Positions 1 to 8,128 are shown, counted from the stretch's first letter. The stretch is 64,000 nt of DNA from Acidimicrobiia bacterium (GCA_020850945.1 JADZDR010000032.1:1-64000); one strand, 5' to 3'. Translations and numbers: made by a program. The notes: generated by a model from the letters alone, not told the origin.

Positions 1-2
1 AG

Positions 3-371
3 ACCGGTGTGAACAACGAGTATGCGAACTTCGTGGCGCACGTGGCCGAGGCGCGTGGCATCTCGGCTGAGAAGATCACGACACAGATCGGTGCCTTCGT
101 GTACGACAACAAGACCGCGACAGAGCTCGGACTCATGGACGAGACGGCGAACCGGGACGAGGCGTACGCACGGCTCGCCGAGGACGCCGGTATCCGCGGC
201 GACGACTGGGCTGTATACGAGATCGACAGGCCGACCGGCGGGCTGTCGCTCTTCGGCAGCAGCCTCGGCGGTGCCGAGGAAGATACGACCGAACCGGAGT
301 GCAACCTCTACCGCCAGTACCTCGCCTACTTCGGCGACGTCTCGGCGCTGTGCCTGCGACGTGAGGATTGA
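3..371 (+). CDS. sppA: Signal peptide peptidase SppA-like, S49 family (C-terminal fragment)
   Basis: This is the 3' end of a gene that begins before the window; about 122 residues are visible. The segment FVAHVAEARGISAEKI, then GAFVYDNKTATELGLMDE, matches the C-terminal part of S49 peptidases. There a V/I-x-G-x-V-x-x-x-x-A-x-x-x-GLVDE pattern follows the catalytic core. The family consists of membrane-anchored serine proteases that cleave remnant signal peptides. The catalytic Ser and Lys lie outside the window, so activity cannot be judged. After the homologous part there is a tail of about 35 residues containing two cysteines. Its stop codon abuts the stop of the convergent polymerase gene, forming TGATCA with no spacer. 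The GTG at 9 is only an internal codon. Confidence 0.75.
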   Translation, partial: TGVNNEYANFVAHVAEARGISAEKITTQIGAFVYDNKTATELGLMDETANRDEAYARLAEDAGIRGDDWAVYEIDRPTGGLSLFGSSLGGAEEDTTEPECNLYRQYLAYFGDVSALCLRRED

Positions 372-1913
372 TCAGGCCTGCGGCGTGAGACCGGGATCCT
401 CGAGGATCACGGTCCGTATCCGGTAGCTCTGCCACATGGCGGCTGACTGCCACCGGTCCTCGATCGCCATCTGCACGTCCCACCGCGGCTCGATCACGGT
501 CTCGTACAGGTCGCGTTTCACCATCTGGTCCGGCCGGTGGTCGTCGTCCGCGCGCATGAGGAGAGGGACGTCGGGGTAGTGGCGGGCCTGAAGCCACGCC
601 GTGGTCGCGGCTCGTGTGCGCTCGGGACGACCCGTTACGATGAGCCGTTCGACACCGGAGCGGACCGTGTCGAACATGCGGCGACCCGCGGGCGACTCCG
701 GATCGCGGGGGATCCCGGCGAAGAAGCCGTCCCAGTCCTTCGGGCTGGTCTCGACGAGATGGCTGCGCCACGCGTTGGACGCGAGGACGCCGTCGAGGTC
801 GAAGACGACGGCAGCCTGTCTCTGAGCCGGTGGCTCCGCCGCCGGGTCGATTCCGGCCGCCCGCAGCGCGGCACGCACGCCACGTGACATGCTCGGCTGC
901 ACACGCGGCGGCTCGGAGTCGCGTTTGGGGAAGTTCGGAGGCCACGGGGCGTCCCCCAGGCCCTGCTCTTCGTCGCGGTCGGAGAGGGCGAGGAGGGCGT
1001 CGAGCCGACCGCGTTCCCCCGTGCGGATGCCTGCATGGAGGTCGCCGAGCTCGGCGTAGCGGGCCGGGACCGTTGTGAGGGTGAAGTCGGCCGGATCGAC
1101 GTGGGGAATCTCCTCCCAGTGGACGGGAGTCGACACCGTACCCGTCGGTGTGGGACGAACAGCGTACGTGGCCACGATCGTGCGATCGCGGGCGCTCTGG
1201 TTGTAGTCCACGAAGACGCGTCGTCCCCGCTCCTCCTTCCACCACTTGGAGGTGGCGAGGTCGGGGATCCGTCTCTCCACCTCGCGGGCGAGGGCGAGGA
1301 CTGCGCGGCGCACTTCGAGGAAGGTCCAGCGGGCCTCGATGGGCACGAGGACGTGAAGGCCCCTCCCGCCCGACGTCTTGGGGAACCCCGTGAGGGCGTT
1401 CTCGGTGAGGACCTCGCGGACGACGGCGGCGACTCGGCGCACGGGATCGAAGCCGATGCCGGCCTGCGGGTCGAGGTCGACGCGCACGAGGTCGGGATGG
1501 TCGACGTCAGCAGCGGTCACAGGCCAGGGATGCAGCTCGAAGCCACCGAGGTTCACAGCCCAGATGACATGGGCGAGGTCCGTGGGGCAGAGCTCGTCGG
1601 CGGCCCGACCGGACGGAAAACGGATACGGACGGTTCGGATCCAGTCGGGGGCGTGCTTCGGAACCCTCTTCTGGTAGAAGCCCTCGCTGTCGGCACCGTC
1701 GGGAAAGCGGTGGAGGACGACGGGCCGGTCGAGGACTGCATCGCGTATGCCCGGTCCCACAGCGAGGAAGTAGTCGACGCAGTCGAGCTTCGTGACGCTC
1801 TCGGTCCGGCCCGAGGCAGGGTCCGCGGGAAACCAGACCTTGTCGGGGTTCGAGATGCGCAGTTCGCGGCCGTCGACCTCGATCGTCGTGGACTTGCGTG
1901 CGTCTCGCGCCAC
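372..1913 (-). CDS. LigD-type primase-polymerase fused to a HAD (PNKP-like) phosphatase domain
   Basis: 513 residues with a GTG start. Residues about 10-310 form a LigD polymerase domain (archaeo-eukaryotic primase fold). The catalytic motifs are intact: D146-x-D148 (VRVDLDPQ), SGGRGLH at 181-187, and D236 in VFVDYNQS. Residues about 366-513 form a HAD domain with D372-L-D374-G, T427 in IVTGRPER, and K466 and E485-D486 at later acid positions. This resembles the 3'-phosphatase half of T4 Pnk/PNKP rather than the LigD phosphoesterase domain. The family fills and extends broken DNA ends in non-homologous end joining. I infer that the added domain removes 3' phosphates before extension. No ligase domain or Ku is visible nearby. 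The upstream DUF6457 gene is 19 bp away on the same strand. Confidence 0.85.
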   Translation of the reverse strand: MARDARKSTTIEVDGRELRISNPDKVWFPADPASGRTESVTKLDCVDYFLAVGPGIRDAVLDRPVVLHRFPDGADSEGFYQKRVPKHAPDWIRTVRIRFPSGRAADELCPTDLAHVIWAVNLGGFELHPWPVTAADVDHPDLVRVDLDPQAGIGFDPVRRVAAVVREVLTENALTGFPKTSGGRGLHVLVPIEARWTFLEVRRAVLALAREVERRIPDLATSKWWKEERGRRVFVDYNQSARDRTIVATYAVRPTPTGTVSTPVHWEEIPHVDPADFTLTTVPARYAELGDLHAGIRTGERGRLDALLALSDRDEEQGLGDAPWPPNFPKRDSEPPRVQPSMSRGVRAALRAAGIDPAAEPPAQRQAAVVFDLDGVLASNAWRSHLVETSPKDWDGFFAGIPRDPESPAGRRMFDTVRSGVERLIVTGRPERTRAATTAWLQARHYPDVPLLMRADDDHRPDQMVKRDLYETVIEPRWDVQMAIEDRWQSAAMWQSYRIRTVILEDPGLTPQA

Positions 1914-1932
1914 CGCCGGCTCCGTCGGAGGA

Positions 1933-2160
1933 TCAGGGCATGAAGCGCTTCACGCTGTCCACGTCGACCGCCCCCTCCGTGAGCCCGAGGCCGAGACCCG
2001 CGAAGAAGCAGGCGAGGGGGGCATTGCGCCTGTCGCCGGATCCGTGAGCGGCCTCGCCTGCGAGGTCGAGGAGAGCCGCCGCGGCCTCGGGGGTGAGACG
2101 GCCGAGGTTCTGGGCGTCGGCGAAGCTGTCGATCCATGTGCTGTCGAAGTCGTCACTCAT
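1933..2160 (-). CDS. DUF6457-like small protein
   Basis: 75 residues, acidic, with no signal peptide. The pattern W-I-D-x-F, then LLDLAGEAAHGSGDRRNAPLACFFAG, resembles the DUF6457 family, small actinobacterial proteins often found beside molybdopterin genes. No such genes are visible here. It lies 19 bp upstream of the polymerase-HAD gene on the same strand, so the two are probably cotranscribed. The function is unknown. The ATG at 2160 is the natural start, and an AT-richer stretch upstream (GCTAGCAAGG on the minus strand) could hold a promoter. Confidence 0.6.
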   Translation of the reverse strand: MSDDFDSTWIDSFADAQNLGRLTPEAAAALLDLAGEAAHGSGDRRNAPLACFFAGLGLGLTEGAVDVDSVKRFMP

Positions 2161-2282
2161 GCGACCTTGCTAGCACGTTCGGTGGGGAACGTGGGTCTCG
2201 CGAATCATTTCCTTCGGGCGAGGCCTCGGATGCTTCTCCTCGAGATGAGATGTGCCGATCCGAAGGATGGATGGAGGGATCG

Positions 2283-2555
2283 ATGACACTGCAGCTCGGC
2301 GAGACAGCGGGGACGGTGGGGACGGGGGACCACGGATCTCGCCGGGTGGCGTTCGGCGTCGACGTACGGCGCACGGCCGTCGGCCACTACGAGGTGCGCC
2401 GCGACGGCGTCCGACTCGCCGAGGTCCGCTCCGTCAGCGACGGATCGAGATCGGGCTGGATCGTCCGCTACCGGGCGACGGGACGCGTGGTACCCCGCAT
2501 CACGCCACGGGTGTTCGCGACGCGGGCGGCCGCGATCGAGTCCCTCGGCGCCTGA
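2283..2555 (+). CDS. Hypothetical protein, 90 residues
   Basis: I do not recognise a family. The protein is small and basic, with residues 24-85 forming what looks like a compact beta-rich unit (VDVRRTAVGHYEVRRDGVRL). The ATG at 2283 was chosen because GGAGGG lies 4 nt upstream; longer in-frame extensions lack such a site. It is divergent from the DUF6457 gene. It ends 32 bp before a tandem hairpin repeat that separates it from the SDR gene. Confidence 0.45.
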   Translation: MTLQLGETAGTVGTGDHGSRRVAFGVDVRRTAVGHYEVRRDGVRLAEVRSVSDGSRSGWIVRYRATGRVVPRITPRVFATRAAAIESLGA

Positions 2556-2587
2556 AGTTCCCCGGCGGCGGCTTGCGCGCTCCCATA

Positions 2588-2706
2588 CCTCCACGTGGGC
2601 GTACTGAACCACGTCTGTTGTGGTTGTATACGCCCACGTGGAGGACCCAACTCGACGTGGGCGTACTGAACCACGTCTGTTGTGGTTGTATACGCCCACG
2701 TGGAGG
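2588..2706. repeat. Family A element, locus 1: tandem pair of 47-bp-core hairpins
   Basis: There are two copies with cores at 2593-2639 and 2655-2701 (period 62). Each core reads ACGTGGGCGTA, CTG, AACCAC, 7-nt loop GTCTGTT, GTGGTT, GTA, TACGCCCACGT. In copy 1 the outer stem extends to 16 perfect pairs (2588-2603 with 2629-2644), followed by a 3x3 internal loop and a 6-bp inner stem. The two cores are identical. The same element occurs as a pair at 43691-43798. The right arm of copy 2 runs directly into the ribosome binding site of the SDR gene. It could be a terminator, a protein-binding site or a mobile palindromic unit. Confidence 0.9.
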
Positions 2707-2720
2707 GGAGAGAGGCGTTC

Positions 2721-3500
2721 GTGGGTCCCGAACCGGGCGAGGTCCTCGCGCAGTTCGATGTGTCGGGGCGCAGTGCCATCGTCACGGGTGCTTCGTCGGG
2801 GCTCGGTGCGAGGTTCGCCCGCGTCCTCGCCGGAGCGGGCGCGAACGTGTACGCCGCGGCCCGCCGCATCACCCTTCTCGAGGAGGTCGCCGCTGACGAG
2901 CCACGCATCCGGCCGGTCACCTGCGACGTCATCGAGGATGGCGACCTGCAGCGACTCGTGGCCGCAGCCACCGAGGAGACAGGCCGCGTCGACATCCTCG
3001 TCAACAACGCCGGCGTCACCGTCAACACACGGGCAGAGCGTGAGACCCCCGAGGAGTTCGAGCATGCGGTCCGAGTCAACCTCGTCGCCGTGCACCGCCT
3101 CGCCCAGCTCTGCGGCGTGGTGATGCTCGAACAGGGATCCGGCGTGATCGTGAACATCGCGTCGATGTACGGACTCGTCGGGCGTGGGGACATCCCGATC
3201 GGCGCGAGCTATCCGGCCACGAAGGGTGCGGTCGTGAACCTGACCCGCGAGCTCGCCGCCCAATGGGGGCGAAAAGGGGTTCGCGTCAACGCCCTCGCCC
3301 CGGGATACTTCCCCTCCGAGATGACCGAGAACGGAACCGACGACCCGCGCTTCGTGGAGCGGCTGCAACGGCGGTCGCCCCTGCGGCGCATGGGGTATGC
3401 ACACGAGCTCGACGCCGCACTCCTCTTCCTCTGCAGCGACGCGTCGTCGTACGTGACCGGAGTGACCCTGCCCGTCGACGGCGGCTGGACCGCGGTGTGA
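2721..3500 (+). CDS. Short-chain dehydrogenase/reductase (SDR)
   Basis: 259 residues. A classical SDR with cofactor motif TGASSGLG at 22-29, NNAG near 95-98, and catalytic S148, Y164 and K168 (SYPATK). The C-terminus LPVDGGWTAV is typical of the FabG-like subgroup. It should be a cytosolic NAD(P)-dependent oxidoreductase; the substrate cannot be told from sequence. The GTG at 2721 was chosen because AGAGG lies 5 nt upstream and because upstream codons fall within the hairpin repeat. The GNAT gene begins 3 bp after its stop, so the two form a unit. Confidence 0.85.
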   Translation: MGPEPGEVLAQFDVSGRSAIVTGASSGLGARFARVLAGAGANVYAAARRITLLEEVAADEPRIRPVTCDVIEDGDLQRLVAAATEETGRVDILVNNAGVTVNTRAERETPEEFEHAVRVNLVAVHRLAQLCGVVMLEQGSGVIVNIASMYGLVGRGDIPIGASYPATKGAVVNLTRELAAQWGRKGVRVNALAPGYFPSEMTENGTDDPRFVERLQRRSPLRRMGYAHELDAALLFLCSDASSYVTGVTLPVDGGWTAV

Positions 3501-3502
3501 CG

Positions 3503-4063
3503 ATGTCGAGTCCGTATCCCACCCTGCCCCGCATGGACGAGATCGGCCTTCGCCTGCCCACGGATGGCGATGTGGAGCGCATCACCGAGATCTGTCGAGA
3601 CCCGGACGTGCAGGCCTGGACCACCGTCCCCAGTCCATACACGGAGGCAGACGCCGAGGCGTGGATCTCCGAAACGACGAGGAAGTGGGAGCGGGGTGAG
3701 GACGACCTCGGCTTCGTCGCCGAGGACCTCGCCTCAGGCCGAATCCTCGGCAGTGTCGGCGTGCGGGCACGCCGACCCGACAGGCGCATCGCCGACATCG
3801 GATACCTGGTCGCGTCCGAGGCACGCGGCAGGGGGATCGCCCCGCTCCTCGTCGACCTCGTACGGACATGGACAGTGCGGGCCTGGCCCGTCGAGCGCTT
3901 CGAGATCGGCGTGTACTCCGGCAACGCACGGTCCGAGCGTGTCGCCGAGAAGTGCGGGTTCCGGCGCGAGGGTGTCCTACGGCTGTTCGGCGAGCAGCGG
4001 GGCGAGCTCCGAGACGTCGTGATGTTCTCCTGGCTTCCCGGCGACGACGAGCCGGGCGGATAG
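3503..4063 (+). CDS. GNAT-family N-acetyltransferase (RimJ/RimL-like)
   Basis: 186 residues. The acetyl-CoA binding loop is visible as EARGRGIAPLLV (about 105-116). It is followed by the RimJ/RimL signature N-x-x-S-x-R-V-A-E-K-C-G-F-R-R-E-G (VYSGNARSERVAEKCGF). The family acetylates protein N-termini or small amines; the substrate is unknown. Its ATG lies 3 bp after the SDR stop, which implies translational coupling. Its stop codon TAG is also the first part of a TAGACT hexamer, the likely -10 for the following lipoprotein gene. Confidence 0.82.
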   Translation: MSSPYPTLPRMDEIGLRLPTDGDVERITEICRDPDVQAWTTVPSPYTEADAEAWISETTRKWERGEDDLGFVAEDLASGRILGSVGVRARRPDRRIADIGYLVASEARGRGIAPLLVDLVRTWTVRAWPVERFEIGVYSGNARSERVAEKCGFRREGVLRLFGEQRGELRDVVMFSWLPGDDEPGG

Positions 4064-4066
4064 ACT
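4061..4066 (+). promoter_or_regulatory. Candidate -10 (TAGACT) for the lipoprotein gene
   Basis: TAGACT fits TANNNT and ends 10 nt before the ATG at 4077, so the transcript would have little or no leader. It overlaps the stop codon of the acetyltransferase gene. No clear -35 is seen. Confidence 0.4.
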
Positions 4067-4076
4067 GCCGGAGCCC

Positions 4077-4634
4077 ATGTGCTCATCTCCTGCCAGGCCG
4101 GCACGCCTCGCGTTGGTCCTCGGCCTCACCTTCTGCCTCGTGTCGCTCGCCGGCTGTGACGGCGTGGATCTCGGCTCCTCCGAGGACTCGACTGTCGCTG
4201 ACGCGCAGGCGCCTGCCGATCCGTGCCTCGACGTGACCATGCGTGTGGCCGAGGGTGCGTTGGGCAGCCCTGTCGGGGAGCCCGGCCGCGAACAGATCAC
4301 CGACGCCGGGAATCCCGTTGTGACGTGCCGCTGGGTACCGACCGGAACCCTCGACCCCGCTCTCGCGCTCACGGTCGTCGCCGTCACCTATCCCTCGGAA
4401 GAGGAGGCAGTCGCCGCGTTCGATGCCCAGAAGGACGCCCAGAAGAAGGCTGCCGACACGACAGCCGTCGACGGTGTGGGTGACGCCGCGTTCGTGACCG
4501 GCGCCCCGCCCGTCCTCGTCTCGCGCACGGCGAACGTCGTCGCGCGGTTCGATCTCGGCACGCAGGCCGACCCCGCCCGGCAGGAGAGGCTGGCCGAGGT
4601 TGCGCGGACGGTCGACAGGCGCCTGCGGGCCTGA
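4077..4634 (+). CDS. Secreted lipoprotein, DUF3558-like
   Basis: 185 residues. The N-terminus has Arg residues and a hydrophobic stretch ending in lipobox LAGC, so C27 is the predicted lipidated cysteine. The mature part begins with an acidic linker, then DPCLDVT near residue 45 and a second cysteine in VVTCRW. This DPC...C.W spacing is typical of DUF3558-type actinobacterial lipoproteins of unknown function. I infer attachment to the outer face of the membrane. It precedes the MBOAT gene by 100 bp, but no functional link is evident. Confidence 0.7.
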   Translation: MCSSPARPARLALVLGLTFCLVSLAGCDGVDLGSSEDSTVADAQAPADPCLDVTMRVAEGALGSPVGEPGREQITDAGNPVVTCRWVPTGTLDPALALTVVAVTYPSEEEAVAAFDAQKDAQKKAADTTAVDGVGDAAFVTGAPPVLVSRTANVVARFDLGTQADPARQERLAEVARTVDRRLRA

Positions 4635-4734
4635 CCTGGGCTGGCGAGCAGGAAACGGGCGCGAAGCGGTCGAAGTTGCGATCTCGACACCACCCCGCCC
4701 ACCGCCCGGCCCGCGCCACGAAGAGGACTCTCAG

Positions 4735-6354
4735 GTGACGTCGATCTCTGATAGTCGGACAGCCGCGCACCCGACCTCACAACCCACCGCATCGGATAGC
4801 GGCACAAGACCGCCTCGGTCCGGCGATACGTCCACGCTCCGGACCGTGAGCGGCGTCGTACTCATCGGGATCTTCGCTGTTGTCGCCTTCGTGCTCCCCA
4901 AGGACAGGGATCTCCTCCAGTTCTCGGCGTTGACCTTCTTCCTCTTCTACGCCCTCGTGCTCACGGTGTTCTGGCTCCTGCCGGGCAAGTGGCGTTGGAT
5001 GTTCGCCCTCGGCGCGAGCTACGTCTTTTATGCGACGGTCGGGTACAAGCTGCTCCTCCTCATGGTGCTGTGCACCCTGGTCAGCTTCGGCATCGCCCTC
5101 GCAATCGGGAACAACGACACCGACAGACGTCGCAAAGTCCTCCTCGGCGCCGGGATCGCCTTCCAGCTCGGCATGCTGATCGCGTTCAAGTACGTGGACT
5201 TCGGTTTCTCGTCCATCGAGTCGTCCCTGCAGTTCCTCGGCCTCGAATGGGACGCGCCGATCCTCTCCTGGATCCTCCCCCTCGGCCTCTCCTTCTACAC
5301 GTTCATGATCATCGGCTACCTCATGGACGTCTTCCGGCGTGACATCGAACCCGAGACGAACCCGTTCCACTACGCCCTCTTCGTCTCGTTCTTCCCCCAC
5401 ATTGTGGCTGGCCCCATCGACCGCGCCCCCAAGTTCCTGCCGCAGCTCGACGCCCCCCCTCGCTTCTCCTACACCCGATTCACGACGGGCCTCAAGCAGA
5501 TGCTGTGGGGTCTGTTCAAGAAGGCGGTGATCGCCGATCGGCTCGCCCTCGCCACGTCGGTGATCTTCGCCGCCCCCGAGGAGTACAAGGGGTGGTTCGC
5601 GGTCTTCGCGATCTACGGGTACTCGATCCAGATCTACGCCGACTTCAGCGGCTATACGGACATGGCGCTGGGCGCCGCACGCACACTCGGCCTCGAGCTC
5701 CAGCCGAACTTCCACCGCCCCTACTTCGCCAAGGACATCCAGGAGTTCTGGCGCCGCTGGCACATCTCGCTCACGACCTGGATGCGGGACTACCTGTACG
5801 TCCCCCTGGGCGGGAACCGGCGGGGCCGTGTGCGGGGCGACTTCAACATCCTCATCGTGTTCGTGCTGAGCGGCCTCTGGCACGGTTCGACGTGGAACTT
5901 CGTGATCTGGGGGACCCTGCATGCGGTGTACCAGCTCGTCGGCAAGCACACGCGGGCGTGGCGGGCCCGGTTCACGGACCGCATCGGCCTCTCGGCCCGA
6001 CCCCGCCTCCACCGGTTCATCCAGGTGTTCGTCACCTTCAACCTCGTGTCGATCGCGTGGGTGTTCTTCAACGCCCCCGACTTCAAGTCGGCGACCACCC
6101 TCCTCGGCAACGTGTTCGAGACCGGGCTGAGCAACCCCGAGGTGGGGTGGCGCTTCGGTGATCCGTTCTTCGCGAGCCTCGCGATCATGCTCATGTTCGG
6201 GGTCGAGTGGTACGAGCGGAAGTGGGGATCGGTGCTGAACGGCCTGAACCGGCGTGTGCAGTGGCAGCGCTGGCTCGTCTACTCCGCGCTCATCTGGACG
6301 GTCGTCGTGTTCGGAAAGTTCGGCGGACAGGAGTTCATCTACGTTGCCTTCTGA
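4735..6354 (+). CDS. MBOAT-family membrane O-acyltransferase (AlgI/DltB type)
   Basis: 539 residues with about ten hydrophobic segments after a polar N-terminus of about 40 residues. The signatures are GLSFYTFMIIGY, SFFPHIVAGPI, the HRPYFAKDIQEFWRRWHISL block and H383 in GLWHGSTWNF, the conserved catalytic histidine. AlgI/DltB-type MBOAT proteins move acyl groups across the membrane onto exported polysaccharides. The GTG at 4735 gives a plausible N-terminus with AGAGGA upstream. The next gene overlaps its end and encodes an SGNH protein, the usual periplasmic partner. Together they probably O-acetylate a cell-envelope glycan. Confidence 0.88.
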   Translation: MTSISDSRTAAHPTSQPTASDSGTRPPRSGDTSTLRTVSGVVLIGIFAVVAFVLPKDRDLLQFSALTFFLFYALVLTVFWLLPGKWRWMFALGASYVFYATVGYKLLLLMVLCTLVSFGIALAIGNNDTDRRRKVLLGAGIAFQLGMLIAFKYVDFGFSSIESSLQFLGLEWDAPILSWILPLGLSFYTFMIIGYLMDVFRRDIEPETNPFHYALFVSFFPHIVAGPIDRAPKFLPQLDAPPRFSYTRFTTGLKQMLWGLFKKAVIADRLALATSVIFAAPEEYKGWFAVFAIYGYSIQIYADFSGYTDMALGAARTLGLELQPNFHRPYFAKDIQEFWRRWHISLTTWMRDYLYVPLGGNRRGRVRGDFNILIVFVLSGLWHGSTWNFVIWGTLHAVYQLVGKHTRAWRARFTDRIGLSARPRLHRFIQVFVTFNLVSIAWVFFNAPDFKSATTLLGNVFETGLSNPEVGWRFGDPFFASLAIMLMFGVEWYERKWGSVLNGLNRRVQWQRWLVYSALIWTVVVFGKFGGQEFIYVAF

Positions 6355-7348
6355 AGCCCTCGAACAGGAAGAGATCGCAGTCGGCGACGAGACGTCCGGG
6401 ACGGACGTGCGTACGAACGCACGGCGTGTGAACCGGCGCGGCATGGCCAAGCTCCTGATCTTCGTGCTCGTGAATGCCGTCGGCCTCACCGTCGCGCTCA
6501 TGGCAGCGGCGAAGATGGGGGAGCAGAAGAGGTATCCCGTCGGCAAGTCCGAGTCGGTGCTGCTCACGATGCCCGAGGACACGCACTTCGATGTCCTCGT
6601 CGTGGGCCCCTCTCACGCCCAGGAGTTCGCGTGGTCGGGCAACCACGAGCGTGTCGAGGGGATCCTCGGGGCAGACGTCGCGAACCTGTCGAGTGAAGGC
6701 ACGGGGCCGGTCCCCGTCGACATCTTCTGGCAGATGTGGAGGGAGCGCGGCAACTCCGCCGGCACCGTCGTGTACTTCGCGCACCCCTTCGCCTTCTATT
6801 CGAGTCGCTTCAACGAGGACAACCGGTTCACGGGGAAGGAGCCGCTCGACCCGACCCTCCTCGGGGAGCTCGTCGCCCGCGGGTTCGGCACGGACAACGT
6901 GATGTTCTACATCCAGTCCAAGTTCAACCCGGAGTGGATCGCGGGCAAGGCGCGCGGCGACAACGCCGACATCGAGGTCGACGCCGGTCCCGTGTCGCCC
7001 GAGTTGCACGACGCCGCCGTCGCGAACCTCTATCCCGACGGAACCGACGGCGCCACATTCGAGCGCTACGCCGCCGTGTTCGACGCGACCGTGCGGGACA
7101 TGCGGGCGGCGGGGACGAACGTGGTCATCGTCGTGCCCCCCACCCTCATGGGGGAGCCCAAGGGCATGGATCGTGCCACTGCCCACGTCGAGGAGCTCGC
7201 CGCCGCCGACGAAGGCATCGTGTTCCTGGATCTCACCGGCAAGGTCGAGGACCACTCCCTCTTCATGGATCTGAGCCACCTGAACACGCGGGGTGTCGAG
7301 CTCGTGACCGAGGAGTACCTCGCGCCACTCTTGCGGCCTTCGGAATAG
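6344..7348 (+). CDS. SGNH/AlgJ-like membrane-anchored acyltransferase partner
   Basis: 334 residues. A transmembrane anchor lies at about 35-55 (LLIFVLVNAVGLTVALMAAA), followed by an extracytoplasmic domain. VVGPSHAQE near residue 88 holds the nucleophile-like Ser in a GxSH context, and DLSHLNTRGVELV near 309 supplies the C-terminal D-x-x-H. This arrangement is seen in AlgJ/AlgX/DltD-like proteins that work with MBOAT transporters. The TTG at 6344 overlaps the MBOAT stop by 11 bp and has GGAG 11 nt upstream; a later ATG at 6443 is an alternative. Translational coupling with the MBOAT gene is likely. Confidence 0.75.
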   Translation: MPSEALEQEEIAVGDETSGTDVRTNARRVNRRGMAKLLIFVLVNAVGLTVALMAAAKMGEQKRYPVGKSESVLLTMPEDTHFDVLVVGPSHAQEFAWSGNHERVEGILGADVANLSSEGTGPVPVDIFWQMWRERGNSAGTVVYFAHPFAFYSSRFNEDNRFTGKEPLDPTLLGELVARGFGTDNVMFYIQSKFNPEWIAGKARGDNADIEVDAGPVSPELHDAAVANLYPDGTDGATFERYAAVFDATVRDMRAAGTNVVIVVPPTLMGEPKGMDRATAHVEELAAADEGIVFLDLTGKVEDHSLFMDLSHLNTRGVELVTEEYLAPLLRPSE

Positions 7349-7373
7349 GGGACCGAACACCGTGCCTGCTCGA

Positions 7374-7379
7374 TAGGAT
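7374..7379 (+). promoter_or_regulatory. Candidate leaderless -10 (TAGGAT) for the SRAP gene
   Basis: TAGGAT fits TANNNT and ends 8 nt before the ATG at 7388. Transcription would start at or very near the start codon. There is no purine-rich Shine-Dalgarno site in the gap. Confidence 0.5.
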
Positions 7380-7387
7380 GCGCCGCG

Positions 7388-8107
7388 ATGTGCGGGAGAT
7401 TCGTCACCAAGACCGATCCGGCGAAGATGGCGCAGATCTTCGATGTCGACGCGCTCCGCGACGACGGGGAGTTCCGCGAGAACTACAACGTGGCGCCCAC
7501 GCAGGCGGTGTACGCGGTGACCGAGGAGGAGACGGCACCGGGTGAGGGTGACGCTGAACCGGCGGTCGAGCGGGTCCTCGCCCGGTACCGCTGGGGGCTC
7601 GTGCCGCACTGGGCGAAGGACATCAAAGTGGGGTACAAGATGATCAACGCGCGCGGGGAGACGGTGGCGAGTCGCAACGCCTTCAAGGGGCCGCTGCGGC
7701 GCCACCGCTGCCTCATCCCCGCCGACGGCTTCTACGAATGGAAACGCGACGGGCAGGAGCGCCGGCCGTACTTCGTGCATGCCGCGGATGGCTCCCTGCT
7801 GGCCTTCGCCGGTCTATGGGACACGTGGCGCGACAAGGCCGAGCCCGAGGCGGAGTGGCTCCGCACGTGCACGATCATCACGACGGCGGCGAACGCCCGC
7901 ATGGCCGCGATCCACGACAGGATGCCGGTCATCCTGCCCCAAGAGCTGTGGGCGGGGTGGCTCGACCCGGGGGAGCACGACCCAGACGCCCTCACGGCGC
8001 TGCTCCGCCCCGCGTCCGACGACCTCCTCGACATGTACGAGGTGGGCAGGGAGGTCGGCTCCGTCCGGAACAACGCGCCGCACCTCATCGACCGCGTGGC
8101 CACCTGA
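7388..8107 (+). CDS. SRAP-family abasic-site processing protein (HMCES/YedK)
   Basis: 239 residues. The protein begins MCGRF, so C2 becomes the N-terminal catalytic residue after Met removal. YNVAPTQ, INARGET, RCLIPADGFYEWK and HDRMPVIL follow in the family order, giving the conserved Asn, Glu and His of the active site. SRAP proteins form a thiazolidine crosslink with abasic sites in single-stranded DNA. The full domain is present at the usual length. A TANNNT hexamer 8 nt upstream suggests a leaderless transcript of its own. Confidence 0.93.
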   Translation: MCGRFVTKTDPAKMAQIFDVDALRDDGEFRENYNVAPTQAVYAVTEEETAPGEGDAEPAVERVLARYRWGLVPHWAKDIKVGYKMINARGETVASRNAFKGPLRRHRCLIPADGFYEWKRDGQERRPYFVHAADGSLLAFAGLWDTWRDKAEPEAEWLRTCTIITTAANARMAAIHDRMPVILPQELWAGWLDPGEHDPDALTALLRPASDDLLDMYEVGREVGSVRNNAPHLIDRVAT

Positions 8108-8122
8108 CGGGCGGCGCCTTCC

Positions 8123-8128
8123 TATGAT
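8123..8128 (+). promoter_or_regulatory. Candidate leaderless -10 (TATGAT) for the LmbE-family gene
   Basis: TATGAT ends 7 nt before the GTG at 8136. The ATG inside this hexamer (8124) is therefore more likely promoter sequence than a start codon. Confidence 0.5.

Noticed and set aside
2588-2706. Reading the family A pair as a CRISPR array
   Set aside because: There are only two units, the unit is itself a long hairpin, the 14-15 bp between cores is too short for spacers, and no cas genes are present.
4777-6582. A 601-codon minus-strand frame opposite the MBOAT gene
   Set aside because: The composition is almost all charged residues, as expected from reading membrane-protein codons backwards.
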